Positions 11,533 through 21,375 of a stretch of DNA of 64,000 bases are shown here, one piece after another. Where the stretch lies: positions 4,091,865 through 4,155,864 of the forward strand of contig CM029381.1 of the NCBI GenBank assembly GCA_017165825.1, given 5' to 3'. The notes under the pieces were generated by a model, which saw nothing but the letters and a program-made list of their open reading frames with translations, was not told the origin of the DNA and searched no databases. Numbering within the stretch: the stretch's first letter is position 1; every line of letters begins with the position of its first letter. This DNA is from Hepsetus odoe. Lineage: Eukaryota > Chordata > Actinopteri > Characiformes > Hepsetidae. The translations under genes and the position numbers were made by a program.

Positions 11533-11913
11533 TTGCCTAATGTAAGATCAGTAAAAGCAAAGCACAAGTTATCCTGCCTGCCTTTCAGAGATGGAAGCAC
11601 ACAGTTACCCAGGCCTCCCAAAAGCCAGCAGTGCCAGAGGAGAGCAACAGTGTTTACAGCAGCAGTGGAGGGATACCTTTCCTTTATTGCAGCCAGTGCA
11701 CCCAAACGAGTCTTCACGCTGGCTGTTCTTCCCCCAAATCTCTTGCTAAACGCCTGTGCGAATGTCATCCCTGTTGGCACAACACTACAACATTTGTACG
11801 AAAGAGACAAAAAATTCTCAGATTATGAAACGATAGTCATGGAGAGTGAGAAGGACAGAGACAGGAGGCAGAGCACGCACTGGGTAAAAAACTCTTCCCT
11901 GTCTAACCACTGA
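11533..11913 (+). CDS. unrecognised ORF of the LTR element
   Basis: A 126-codon ORF between the coiled-coil ORF and the right LTR, in a different frame. It contains a moderately hydrophobic stretch (VFTLAVLPPNLLLNACANVI). No family recognised. Coding status is weak. Confidence 0.3.
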   Translation: MPNVRSVKAKHKLSCLPFRDGSTQLPRPPKSQQCQRRATVFTAAVEGYLSFIAASAPKRVFTLAVLPPNLLLNACANVIPVGTTLQHLYERDKKFSDYETIVMESEKDRDRRQSTHWVKNSSLSNH

Positions 11914-12309
11914 GAATCTCCTGTAGCTCTTTTTCAGACGATGAACGGACAAGGCTCTCGAGCCAATCTGATGAGTCCTCCAGAGGCCCCAATACGGAGT
12001 CAGAGAGACGGGTGACAGAGGAAACACGGGACAGCAGAAAGGCACCAAAAGGATGTACGACTAAACATGAATACCAAAGGGACTTGGTTACAAGGATATG
12101 GACTGAAACTCTGTGGTACCCCTCTCTGCTGCCAACAGTCCGAGACCTGACTGGCTGGTCTGGGTCCCCCTTCCTGCACAATTGTTTATTGATTTGACAA
12201 TATGGACCTGACCAGGTACCCCATTAAAGGGGCTATGTTTTTTGTTTTCTGTTCTGGCTTGTCTCCCCTCCAGGTTCTGGCACTGGAGAAGCGCCCCCGG
12301 TGTTGCGCC

Positions 12310-12326
12310 CTTGAGAGGGGGGGTGA
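12310..12326 (+). other. polypurine tract before right LTR
   Basis: gagaggggggg-type purine run (12313-12326) ending directly at the right LTR, where plus-strand priming is expected. Confidence 0.7.
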
Positions 12327-12659
12327 TGTCAGGACTTGGGGTGTTCTGTTTCTGTTTTATTCTCAGTAGAGGGTGCTCTGTTCTGACAGAGCACACCTGA
12401 GCTCATATGATACAGGTGTGCCACATTGAGGCTGACTACTTAAGCCAACGAGTCAGAACAGAGCACGGCTCATTCGCTTAACTTCTGTTATCGTTACGGG
12501 TGGTTTTGTCTGATGTATTCCAGTTTCGTGTCTGGATTTTGGTTCTAGTTTTGTTCTTGGTCCAGTTTCGTGTCTGGTTCCATGTTTCTGTTCAATAAAA
12601 GTACCTCAAGAATCTCTGGCTCAGCGATGACGTCCTTCCCGCTCCCCGCCACCGTGACA
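12327..12659 (+). repeat. right LTR
   Basis: 333 bp, clearly similar to the left LTR with scattered substitutions and small indels. The divergence shows the insertion is not very recent. It is followed by the target duplicate GCTGT at 12660-12664. Confidence 0.9.
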
Positions 12660-12664
12660 GCTGT

Positions 12665-13540
12665 TTGAGTTTATTGTGTAAACTGGAGTGCAGGTTCTGT
12701 CTGAGAACACAGTAAAGCAGCTCTTATTGTAAATACATTCTAATTAAAACTGAAGACAGTTTTAAAAGACAAATTTGCAAGAAAATTTGCAGAGTGTTTG
12801 TGAAAAATGAACTTCTAATCACGTTTCTGACAGACCTCGCTGAAATCTCATACTGGTGAAAAGTGTTGATGATGTTGATCCAGATGTTTTCAGTACAGCG
12901 ACTGCATTGTGCAAGAGCTTCGATGATGATTTACTTGCAGCTTGTTTAAGCCTGTGACTAAACAGCTGAACAGCTTTAGTAAATCTGGCATTAAACAATA
13001 TGGGAGCTGTACTGACATCTTTACTGCTTTCTTTAAGCTCTAGTTCTGGTAATTCAGATGAATGCTCTGTTATTGAAGGTACTTGTTTTTATTAACTTGG
13101 TTACTTTTTCATAAAAACACAGTACACCACTTGTCTGTTCTTCCATGGTGGCAGCAGGAGCACTATCACTGGAGGTATCTGATAACACAAGAAGCTGCTT
13201 TGATGAAATAGAGAGCCAAATAAATTATTTGCAGAGAAGGGTATTAGAGCTACAAAATGAGGATGGAGTTCCAGGCAGATGGATGATGGACCATTCCAGA
13301 AGAAAGAGGAAGGGCTTAGACGATTGGAAAAGATCATACGAGAACAAGAGATGAGGTGCCAAGAGAGGAAAAAACAGCAGAGAGAGGTAGAGTCAACAAG
13401 GTGCAAGTGGAAATTGGGCTACTATTGGCTGAAGAAGAAGATGGAGGAGAAGAAGAAGAAGAAGCAGAAAAAGAAGACGAAGAAGAGGGAGACTAGATGG
13501 AGGGCTTGTAAGGCCAGGTGTATTGGTGGAGGGTTTAAAA
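12665..13540. other. unassigned stretch, Lys/Glu-rich open frames
   Basis: Two overlapping plus-strand frames (13145-13354 and 13279-13587) are open and rich in Lys, Arg and Glu, largely because of purine-rich gaagaagaag sequence. They lie directly before the RTE relic and could be its decayed 5' part. No gene recognised. Confidence 0.3.
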
Positions 13541-13754
13541 TGTTTTACCATGGTGTGGATGGAAGGAAGAATAGGGGAATATCCTGAAGGAAGAGTTTGA
13601 AGAGTGTTTTGGAGGTGAAGAGAGTGTCAGGGAGGGTTGAAGGTGCGATAATGAATGTTGTTAATACTAATTCCCCACAAGTTGGTTGCCAGTGGGAAGA
13701 GAAAGAAGAATTCTGGAATGAGTTAGATGAAGTGACAGAGAACATGGTGTTGTT

Positions 13755-14295
13755 GGATTGTCTCCTTTAAGTTTCAGTGTGTAAGATCAATCCTGCGTGT
13801 TCTTTAATGGAAGATGATGAGGACTCTACTTTTGTAGTTCAAACAATCAGTATTTATTCCTTAAGGAAACAAAGCATACAGAGTACTCTGAGTCAGACAG
13901 CTTTCCCTGCACACAGACAAAGTGTGTCCATTCACAAAGTCTGACAAAGTTTTTCCCTGACTCAGCATTTATACACAGTACACATGTAGCACAATATCTG
14001 TCCTCTTGACGCTCCTCGTTGATCTGACTCCTCTCATCCCACCGCTAGTACTCCCCCTCTCAAGGTCTCTGCTGCACGTACCTGTAATCATACTCACACA
14101 TGCTCACACATATTTTCTTTCTGTGCACGAGATCAGCTCATGCTTCACTCATGTCCATTCCCTTTTATTCCTGCTGTTAATGTGGCAACACCCCTTTGTA
14201 AGCTACATTTTTGTGCTTTCTTAATTGTTTTATCAATAAAGCTTCTAAGTTTCATATTTGTTTTTAGCTTCTTAAGCATCCCTTATTACTACATT
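13755..14295. other. insertion inside the RTE relic, possibly a solo LTR
   Basis: About 540 bp separates two pieces of the RTE endonuclease. It contains a plus-strand AATAAA (about 14235) and no coding motif. It could be a solo LTR, but I could not fix TG/CA ends or a target duplication, and part of the endonuclease between the flanks is missing. Confidence 0.3.
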
Positions 14296-14379
14296 GTCAA
14301 GAAGAGGAATGTAGAAGGTCAGATGGATTTATTAGATTTTGCCAATAGGGTGGAAATGTCAGTCATTTCCTGCCACTTG

Positions 14380-14570
14380 TCCCAAGTGGGGTCACAGGAG
14401 TCTATCCCAACTTATACAGGGCGATAGACTCACCCTGGACAGATCACCAGCCCATCACAGGGACGGCACCTTGCTCAACGGTACCTCGGGGCAACTTTTC
14501 GGGAAAGGATTCGAACCCCCGCTCCGCCAATCATGCAGCCAATGCCCTAACCACTGGGCCACCACTGCCC
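14380..14570 (-). mobile_element. SINE (family A-like) within the RTE relic
   Basis: On the minus strand it starts with a tRNA-like head (gggcagtggtggcccagtgg, then ggttcgaat). It carries the family A pass ccgaggtaccgttgagcaagg, and then a different body (ccctgtgatgggctggtgat). It looks like a composite variant. Confidence 0.65.
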
Positions 14571-15149
14571 AAGGGTTGAAATGGCTGTATCTAATATTTT
14601 ACAATTGAGCAAGACGCACAGGGTGACACAAGAGTGAAGGAAGATGCACGCAGGTGGATTTAACCCTTTGCAGGTGGGTCAGTCTGAAGGAGATTGGAGA
14701 TTGCAAAACTGGTAAAGGAGGGAGCAAGAAAGGTACATGCTGTCACATCTGGAAAGAAGAAGGAGGACAAGGGAACTTGGTGATAGAACCCAGAAGTTCA
14801 GGAGTGTTTACAGAAAAAGAGGCAGGCAAAGAAGTAGTGGAATAGTCAGCGAGATAATGAATGTAGACAAGAGTATAAGGAGATGAAGCACAGAGTGATA
14901 AAAGCAGTGGTCAAGGCTAAAGAAAAGAAAAAGTGAGAAAATGACAGGTTAGGGTCCCCATGGACTATGATGTTTGCTGATGACATTGTTATCTGTAGTG
15001 AGAGTAGGGAGTGGTGGATATATACATTGCCGAGCTACCATCTGGTCTGTGTGATGCATCTGATGCGCCAAGGGACCCTGGCGGCTCATTGGTACCTGGA
15101 AGCAACTTGGGACTCCTCACTGATCCTGGAGTTTAAAACCAAACTAACT

Positions 15150-15365
15150 CTGTACTGTTAGTATACCCAAGGGGGTTGGGTAGCCGGTTGACCTTGGACC
15201 CTCAGAGGTTTTTTTCTCCACATAGTGGAGTTTTTGGTTCCTCTCCTCCGTAGTCGTCCGGCTTAAACATCTTAAACATCTATTACTGTAACCTGTTATC
15301 AATGTAAAGTGCCTTGGGGCAACTTTGTTGTAAAAGGCGCTATACAAGAATAAATTGAATTGAAT
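15150..15365 (+). mobile_element. L2-type LINE 3' end with (TTGAA)n tail
   Basis: The block tgtaaagtgccttggggcaa followed by ggcgctatacaagaataaattgaattgaat is the characteristic 3' end of one fish L2-group LINE. It is severely 5'-truncated and inserted in the RTE relic after its RT box. Confidence 0.75.
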
Positions 15366-15699
15366 ATAGTGGGAGTAGGGAGAGGTGGCGAGGAATGAAA
15401 GTGAATAGGGCAGAGACTGTGAGTGTGGAAGAGAGGTGAAGAATACAGGCAGGCTGGAATGGGAGGAGAAGAGTGGCAGGAATGATCTTTGTCAGACGAG
15501 TACCAGCATGAGTGAAAGGAAAGGTTTAAAGGATGGTATTGAGACCAGCTATGCTATACAGGTTGGACAAAGTGGCACTGAAAAATAACCTGGAAAAATC
15601 AGAGAGAAGAGGAGAAAGTTATGGAAAGCAGAAGAAAAAGAGAAGAAAAAACAAAAAGGTGAGAGAAAAGTTGGAGGGAACATTCAAACATTCTAACCC

Positions 15700-15965
15700 T
15701 AACCCTAGGACCTGCACTGGTTCCCTGTGGCTGCTCGTATCAGGTTTAAATACTGAACACTTACCTTCAAGGCCAAGAATGAACTTACACCTTATAATCT
15801 GATGCCACTAATCAAACAACACACTTTCTTCTTGTCCCCTCAGACCATCAAACACTACATGACTTGAACCTCCTCCTCTCAAAAAAAGGAAACAGGTCAA
15901 GACTCTTTCCAGTCCTGGTCCTCAATGGTGGAGTGAACTTCCTCTTGTGTTCCTTGTGTCTTTAA
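15700..15965 (+). pseudogene. L2-type LINE C-terminal fragment
   Basis: Reads LHWFPVAARIRFKY followed by decayed frames with TLTFKAKNELTPY, the C-terminal region after RT in L2-type LINEs. Only this part is present. No tail is recognised. Confidence 0.55.
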
Positions 15966-16515
15966 GCATTGCCTGTTTAGCACAAAACCCAGAGGAATTA
16001 TTTTTAGTTACTAGCCCTAAACTTTTATTTTATTTTATTGATTTTTATATTATTTTCTTCTAATTCACTAACTAAACAAATAAATAAACATTTAGCACTT
16101 TATTTCTGGGGCAAGATGGTGTAGATACTGACTTCTGTTGACTGGACTCCAAGTATTTTATTTTGGAACAATGTTACTTACATGTCTCTGCCTCTTTACT
16201 GGATTTTTACTTCAATACATTACAACTTAATTCATGACATACACTTAATTGGATTTGCCTGTTAAGTAATATTAATGATTACATTTGAGGGTGTAATTAA
16301 TCACATTATGTATGTGATGATAAGAATAAGAAAAATTAAATGAAAGTGGGTGATCCACAGTCCTTAACAAAGTCCCATGGGAGTCTTCTTTTGGAGCAAG
16401 GGCTTCTCTGTTGAGGGTCAGCCAGTGTTTGCCAATACTCAATAATCAAACTACCAAGTTCAAGAAGTAAAACTAAATTGGAGTGACACTTGGATAAGTC
16501 TGTCAGGAAACAGGT
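15966..16515. other. AT-rich stretch, nothing recognised
   Basis: No coding motif, tRNA, or element terminus recognised up to the tRNA-like sequence at 16519. Confidence 0.4.
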
Positions 16516-16518
16516 GAA

Positions 16519-16589
16519 GGTCTCACTGTGATTTGAACTCAGATCACTGGATTTTAAGTCCAGAGTGCTAACCATTACACCATGGGACC
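16519..16589 (-). tRNA. tRNA-Gln-like sequence, probable pseudogene (anticodon position TAA)
   Basis: 71 nt that fold as a tRNA on the minus strand: acceptor GGTCCCA against TGAGACC (one mismatch), D arm with ggtgtaatggttagcac, anticodon stem CTGGA/TCCAG, and T arm with gagttcaaatcacag. The body matches eukaryotic tRNA-Gln, but the anticodon loop is CTTAAAA, which puts TAA where TTG or CTG should be. It could be a tRNA pseudogene or the head of an unlisted SINE. A second, poorer tRNA-Gln-like piece lies on the plus strand at about 16859-16903. Confidence 0.5.
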
Positions 16590-17010
16590 ACTTGCATCCT
16601 ATAACAGTCGTGCTGGTTATGCACATCAATCAATCTGTCAGGTTAAAGCAAACTCCCTGGATGAGAACTCAAATAGCTCATCTGTGTTGGTCCTCTTTAA
16701 ACCGAAGACCTAAAGGTCCATGTTTTCTCCTGCTGTTCCTAAAGTGAGTTGCTTGATCCCTTTTTCATGTGTGGACCTGTATCTTGCTGATGGGTTGCTT
16801 TGTTTGGGATCACTGACTTTGGTAGCTTAATATGTGTGGTTTAGGATCATGGTAGGAGAGGTGTCATGGTGTAATAGTTAGCTCTCTGGCTCTTGAGTCC
16901 AATCCTATCCTAAAATGTCATGTTAATGCACTGCTTCTGCAGACTGGTGATCATGGCAAATGCATTTTTGACACACACGTTCAAGGCCTAACACATCTCT
17001 GGCACCAATA

Positions 17011-17203
17011 TGGCAGCATTTAGCAAGCACTCCAGAGCGACTTCAATGTCCTAATTACAGGGACAGTCCCCCCCAGGAGTTAGGGGGTTAAGGGTCTTGC
17101 TCAGGGACCCAGTGGTGGTAATGCCAGAGGTGGGATTTGAACCTGGGACCTCTTGAGCCATTGGTCTATAAGCAAGTATCCTACCAGTAGAATACCACCC
17201 CTC
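17011..17203 (-). mobile_element. tRNA-derived SINE (family B, L2-type tail)
   Basis: On the minus strand: head with ggtattctactggtaggata and ggttcaaatcccacc, body with gggtccctgagcaagaccct and ggactgtccctgtaattagg, then a tail related to aagtcgctctgga...gctaaatgc. The tail is that of the L2 LINE at 18012-19065, the likely source of its enzymes. Confidence 0.8.
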
Positions 17204-17550
17204 AATAAAATGCCCAAATTGGTGGAACTTATCAGACATGACTCGGAAGTCTTAATGAATACTGATGGAAAAAAAGGAAAGACTTTATCTTTTTTATTCA
17301 ATCATAGTTCGGAATACCGGTGGAACTGCAGCAACAGAAGGAGGAGGAGAGGAGTCAATGAAAGGTCACTTTGGCACAATTCTATTCCAACCATGATGGA
17401 CATGGAGTTACCTTATTACCAATTTAAAGTAACTGTCAGGCTTCCCTAGTGTGTTTTAAATGTTCATTTGTCTTTTTCCCATTTGTCATGTGCTTTTATT
17501 TTGGTATCTGGCCCACCCTTAAGCTGATCCTTAACATTTGATTCCTGTAT
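17204..17550. other. unassigned stretch
   Basis: No gene or repeat recognised between the SINE and the AC microsatellite. Confidence 0.4.
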
Positions 17551-17553
17551 ATG

Positions 17554-17556
<3 letters not shown>

Positions 17557-17592
<36 letters not shown>
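17557..17592. repeat. (AC)n microsatellite
   Basis: Pure AC run. Confidence 0.95.
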
Positions 17593-17594
<2 letters not shown>

Positions 17595-17599
17595 AAAGT

Positions 17600-17940
17600 A
17601 TTCACGGTACCCTGTTACAGCTTCTTGCGGCTGCTACCCATATAGGGGTCACCATCAACCGTCTCCATTTCTTACAGTCCTCTGCATCTTCCTCCTTCAA
17701 ACCAACCACCTGCATGTCCTCTCACCACATCCATAAACCTCCTCTTTGGTCTTCCTCTTCTCCTCTTTCCTAGCAGCTCCATCTTCAACATCCTCCTCCC
17801 AATATAATCCTCATCTCTCCTCTGGACATGTTAAAACCAACACAACCTTGCTTTTCTAACTGTCTCCAAAACATCTAATCTGAGCTGTCCCTCAAACATA
17901 CTAATTTCTAGTCCTGGTCATCCTCGACAACAAAAAACAA
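17600..17940 (-). mobile_element. RTE-type LINE 3' end fragment
   Basis: On the minus strand decayed frames read RRRRPKRRFMDVV and VTPIWVAAARS, the C-terminal end of the same RTE-like LINE family as the relic at 13541-15620. 5'-truncated. Confidence 0.65.
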
Positions 17941-18011
17941 AATACAAAAAAACAGAAATCCCTAGCCACTAGGGATGCACAAGCAAATTGATTTCACAAA
18001 TAATGTGTGGG

Positions 18012-19065
18012 TTTACATTTACATTTACATTTACGGCATTTAGCAGACGCTCTTATCCAGAGCGACTTACAACAGTGCTTTATTTCCACAATAGTTCATC
18101 TTGGTAACCAGCACAGATCAGTAACTGCTGATTAGCTAGTACCACCTAAGTAACAGACAAAGAGCCCTTGTAACAAGTATACACCATACATTTTTTTTTT
18201 TTTTTTTTTTTGAGAGGAGGAACAGGAGGAACAGGGGTGGAAGAGTAGGAAAGAGAGTAGAGGTTTTTAGGGAGAAAGAGTAAGGGTAGGAGAGTGGATG
18301 GTTTGGGAGGGATTAGTCCCTCAGAAATACCGTGAACAGGTGGGTATTTAATCTACGTTTGAAGACAGCGAGGGACTCTGCAGTTCTGACCATCAGGGGG
18401 AGTCTTGATGCGTGTCTTCCTCTGTTTTTCAACGGTGGAGGTTCAAGACGAGCAGTGCTTGATGATCTGAGGGGACGAGAAGAGACACGATGTTTAATTA
18501 GAGTCGACAGGTAAGATGGTGCAAGGCTGTTAGTAGCCTTGTAAGCAAGAGTTAGAGTTTTAAACCTGGTACGAGCAGCCACTGGGAGCCAGTGCAGGTC
18601 CCGCAGCAGAGGAGTGGATGAAGAGAACTTGGGATGGTTGAAGACGAGTCTAGCGGCAGCGTTTTGAATCAGTTGTAGAGGTCTTGTTGCCTTCAGTGGA
18701 AGACCTGCTAGAAGAGAGTTGCAGTAGTCCAGTTTCGAGATGACCAGGGACTGGACCAGCAGTTGGGTTGCCTGGGTGGTGAGGAAAGGATGGATTCTTC
18801 TAATGTTGAAAAGAAGGTGCCGGCAGGACCTAGAGAGATTAAGGACGTGGGAGGAGAAGGAGAGCTCGTTGTCGAAAGTGACACCGAGGTTCCTAGCCGA
18901 TCGAGATGGGACGAGAAGTGGACCGCCAAAGGAGATGTGAAGGTCATGACGGGGAGTTTGATGGCCTTCAAAGTAGAGAAGCTCAGTCTTGTCAGGGTTG
19001 AGCTTGAGGTGGTGAGCTGTCATCCATGCGGAGATGTCAGCCAGGCAGTTAGAGATTCGATTCGG
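18012..19065 (-). mobile_element. 5'-truncated L2 LINE
   Basis: The 3' end (left) has an (ATGTAA)n tail and the end block aagtcgctctggataagagc followed by gtctgctaaatgccgtaaat on the minus strand. A poly-T run at 18191-18212 lies within its 3' UTR. The 5' end is cut inside RT. It inserted into a satellite monomer, with short gggttt/cggttt flanks as a possible target duplication. Confidence 0.85.
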
Positions 19066-19071
19066 TTTCAC
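18313..19071 (-). CDS. L2 LINE RT C-terminal region (252 codons, open)
   Basis: C-terminal part of L2 ORF2: the region after the RT catalytic box with WMTAHHLKLNPDKTELLYF, the thumb motif SARNLGVTFDNELSF, SKLDYCNSLLAGLP, QNAAARLVF and LHWLPVAARTRFK. It is uninterrupted for 252 codons up to the stop at 18313, so this copy is fairly young. The first few codons come from flanking satellite sequence. The endonuclease and the RT catalytic residues are missing, so it cannot act alone. Confidence 0.85.
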   Translation of the reverse strand: MKPNRISNCLADISAWMTAHHLKLNPDKTELLYFEGHQTPRHDLHISFGGPLLVPSRSARNLGVTFDNELSFSSHVLNLSRSCRHLLFNIRRIHPFLTTQATQLLVQSLVISKLDYCNSLLAGLPLKATRPLQLIQNAAARLVFNHPKFSSSTPLLRDLHWLPVAARTRFKTLTLAYKATNSLAPSYLSTLIKHRVSSRPLRSSSTARLEPPPLKNRGRHASRLPLMVRTAESLAVFKRRLNTHLFTVFLRD

Positions 19072-19490
19072 AAGTGCCTGAATGCATGAAATGTAGAGTT
19101 CCAGTCATGTTCTTTCAGACAAAGGTGAAATAATTGTGCTAGGTATTGATTTTAATGTGCTATGATGGCCTATAAAGCATGTATATAGGAAATAACGGAT
19201 ATGAGGAATTTAATTTGATTTCACAAATAATGTGTGGGTTTCACAAGTGCCTGAATGCATGAAATATAGAGTTCTAGTCATGTTCTTTCAGAAAAAGGTA
19301 AAATAATTGTGCTAGGTATAGATTTTAATGTGTTATTAAAATACAACCTATGAGGTAGGTATATACGAAATAATGGATATGAGATATATAAATTGATTTC
19401 ACAAATAATGTGTGGGCTTTACAAGTGTCTGAATGCATGAAATGTAGAGTTCCAATCATGTTCTTTCAGAAAAAGGTAAATAGAGAGCCA

Positions 19491-20177
19491 GCTATATGCC
19501 ATCTATTTACTAAATAATGTATATGAATCATGCAAAATTGCTTCTCATGTGACTTTTATTTTGAAAATCGCAGACTTTCAGAAGGTTTACAGAAGCAGCG
19601 GTAACGTTTCATATTTTCACAATTAATTGAAGGTGTTGTTTGACTAATGAAAGTGTGCACTGAATTTCACAAACAATTCTGAATTTGTGAAAGTGACAGT
19701 GGCCTGTTTCTGTATTGTTTTAGTTCAGTAAATAAGGAAAATATAACCGACACTCCCAAATGTGTCCCAAATCACACATTTCCAGATTTACTCACTATAG
19801 TACTGAATGCTCCATCTAATGGTGCTGCACTACATTTTACACACTGTTTAGTGTGAGAGAGTGCAGTTTGGGACACGGCCAGAAGGGTGGCATGAACACT
19901 GACAGAAACTCAATTAAAACATGTAAAATTGTTTTAAAAAACACAAACTAACATTTTTTTGTCATTTTAACAAATCTAGAAATGAAAAAAGTATGTTTAA
20001 ATAATTTACAATTATATAAATAAAACATTATTTTGTCACTAAACACGAACAGCCAATCAGAGGCTCAAAACCTCAACCCATCAGTTCACAGTATCTATAA
20101 TCAAGGTCTTACAGCTCCAACCTGTTTACTGTAGAGAGACCGAATAGTGCTTCAAATATATATTTACTTTTCTATGG
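19491..20177. other. unassigned AT-rich stretch with a MITE
   Basis: Apart from the MITE at 19759-19880 nothing is recognised. It ends at the assembly gap. Confidence 0.4.
19759..19880. mobile_element. short MITE-like element (hAT-like ends)
   Basis: Inverted ends gtgtcccaaa (about 19763) and tttgggacac (about 19868), about 115 bp apart, with internal gtgctgcactacatttta. Typical of small fish hAT-derived elements. Borders approximate. Confidence 0.5.
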
Positions 20178-20677
20178 NNNNNNNNNNNNNNNNNNNNNNN
20201 NNNNNNNNNNNNNNNNNNNNNNNNNNNNNNNNNNNNNNNNNNNNNNNNNNNNNNNNNNNNNNNNNNNNNNNNNNNNNNNNNNNNNNNNNNNNNNNNNNNN
20301 NNNNNNNNNNNNNNNNNNNNNNNNNNNNNNNNNNNNNNNNNNNNNNNNNNNNNNNNNNNNNNNNNNNNNNNNNNNNNNNNNNNNNNNNNNNNNNNNNNNN
20401 NNNNNNNNNNNNNNNNNNNNNNNNNNNNNNNNNNNNNNNNNNNNNNNNNNNNNNNNNNNNNNNNNNNNNNNNNNNNNNNNNNNNNNNNNNNNNNNNNNNN
20501 NNNNNNNNNNNNNNNNNNNNNNNNNNNNNNNNNNNNNNNNNNNNNNNNNNNNNNNNNNNNNNNNNNNNNNNNNNNNNNNNNNNNNNNNNNNNNNNNNNNN
20601 NNNNNNNNNNNNNNNNNNNNNNNNNNNNNNNNNNNNNNNNNNNNNNNNNNNNNNNNNNNNNNNNNNNNNNNNNNNNN
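20178..20677. other. assembly gap (500 N)
   Basis: Exactly 500 N, a placeholder length. It lies at the end of an inverted-duplicate arm. Confidence 0.99.
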
Positions 20678-20933
20678 AAAGAAAAACACATTGGTTAAAA
20701 GGTAGCTTTAAATAAATTTCCTTTGTGGTTTTCAGTTTGCAAAATTAAAGGAATTTTAATTAGTTTATTTTTATCAGGGTTTCCCATGTGTGAAACATTT
20801 GTAAACCTATATAATGCAAAAAAATAAATAAATAAAAATAATACATCGAAGGAAAAGAACAGAAGATAATATACAGTTTGGAAAAGAAATAAAGAAAGAA
20901 AAGAAAAAAAAAAGAAAGAAAGAAATAAAAAAT

Positions 20934-21124
20934 GGGTGGTGGTGGTCTAGTGATAGGGTACTTGCCTACGGACCTCTGGATCAAGACCCGGTTCGAATCC
21001 CACCTCTAGCACTACCACCACTGGGTCCCTGAGCAAGACCCTTAACCAGGGGGACTGTCCCTGTAATTAGGACATGTAAGTCGCTCTGGATAAGTCTGCT
21101 AAATGCCGTAAATGTAATGTAATA
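20934..21124 (+). mobile_element. tRNA-derived SINE (family B)
   Basis: Head tggtctagtgatagggtact and ggttcgaatcccacc, body gggtccctgagcaagaccct, ggggactgtccctgtaatta, and the L2-type tail aagtcgctctggataagtct followed by gctaaatgccgtaaatgtaa. Flanked by aataaaaaatg and aataaatg. The other arm reads straight through this point, an empty site. Confidence 0.9.
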
Positions 21125-21140
21125 AATGCAGCAGCAGGGT

Positions 21141-21142
<2 letters not shown>

Positions 21143-21189
<47 letters not shown>
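21143..21189. repeat. (GT)n microsatellite
   Basis: GT run between two SINE copies. The matching arm has a shorter CA run at about 32706-32731. Confidence 0.95.
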
Positions 21190-21190
<1 letters not shown>

Positions 21191-21375
21191 TGGCCTATTG
21201 GTGGGAAACTCGGCTACAGACCAAGATGTCACAGGTTGAAATCCCACCTCCAGCACTTCCACTAATTGGTTCCTGAGCAAAACCCTTAACCCTGAGTTGC
21301 TCCAAGAGGACTGTCCCAGTAATCAGAAATTAAAACTCTAATGTAAAGAAATTAAAAGTCTCAGCTAAATGCAGT
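21190..21375 (+). mobile_element. SINE (family B-like), degraded
   Basis: Head tggcctattggtgggaaact and ggttgaaatcccacc, body ttcctgagcaaaacccttaa. The head is also present in the opposite arm (32610-32698), so this insertion predates the inverted duplication. Confidence 0.7.

Larger units (their letters stand above)
9339..12659 (+). mobile_element. non-autonomous LTR retrotransposon with coiled-coil ORF
   Basis: Two similar LTRs (9339-9675 and 12327-12659), both TGTCAG...GTGACA, are flanked by a 5-bp direct repeat (GCTGT). The 2.65-kb interior holds an Arg/Pro-rich ORF, a long coiled-coil ORF and a smaller ORF. It has no protease, RT or integrase motif in any frame I read. A G-rich purine tract (12310-12326) sits before the right LTR. 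The element therefore looks like a large non-autonomous LTR element that depends on another element's enzymes. Orientation is set by the purine tract, by AATAAA near the LTR 3' part, and by the ORFs. Confidence 0.85.
13541..15620 (+). pseudogene. RTE-type LINE relic, multiply interrupted
   Basis: Pieces of one element lie in order. Endonuclease: SPQVGCQWEEKEEFWNELDE (about 13665-13735) and KRNVEGQMDLLDFANRVEM (14296-14355). RT catalytic box: WTMMFADDIVICSESRE (14962-15012). Region after RT: QAGWN and VLRPAMLYRLDKVAL (15450-15580). These are motifs of the RTE-like LINEs common in fish. Between them are a block at about 13755-14295, a SINE at 14380-14570 and an L2 3' tail at 15150-15365. Every frame is broken. 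Confidence 0.6.
17980..19490. repeat. ~175-bp tandem repeat, split by an L2 LINE
   Basis: The block tgatttcacaaataatgtgtgggtttcacaagtgcctgaatgcatgaa-type (shown here only as a theme) starts near 17984, 19218 and 19394. The part ttcacaagtgcctgaatgca starts at 19067, 19240 and (variant) 19419, giving periods of 173 and 179 bp. The first monomer is cut at gggttt by the LINE at 18012-19065 and resumes directly after it. Confidence 0.8.

Noticed and set aside
13279..13587. Lys-rich nuclear protein
   Set aside because: Purine-rich low-complexity sequence without a recognised domain; more probably decayed LINE 5' sequence.
20126..20698. ORFs over the N gap (also at 38143-38819 and 55253-56020)
   Set aside because: Gap placeholders are read as open codons; no sequence supports them.
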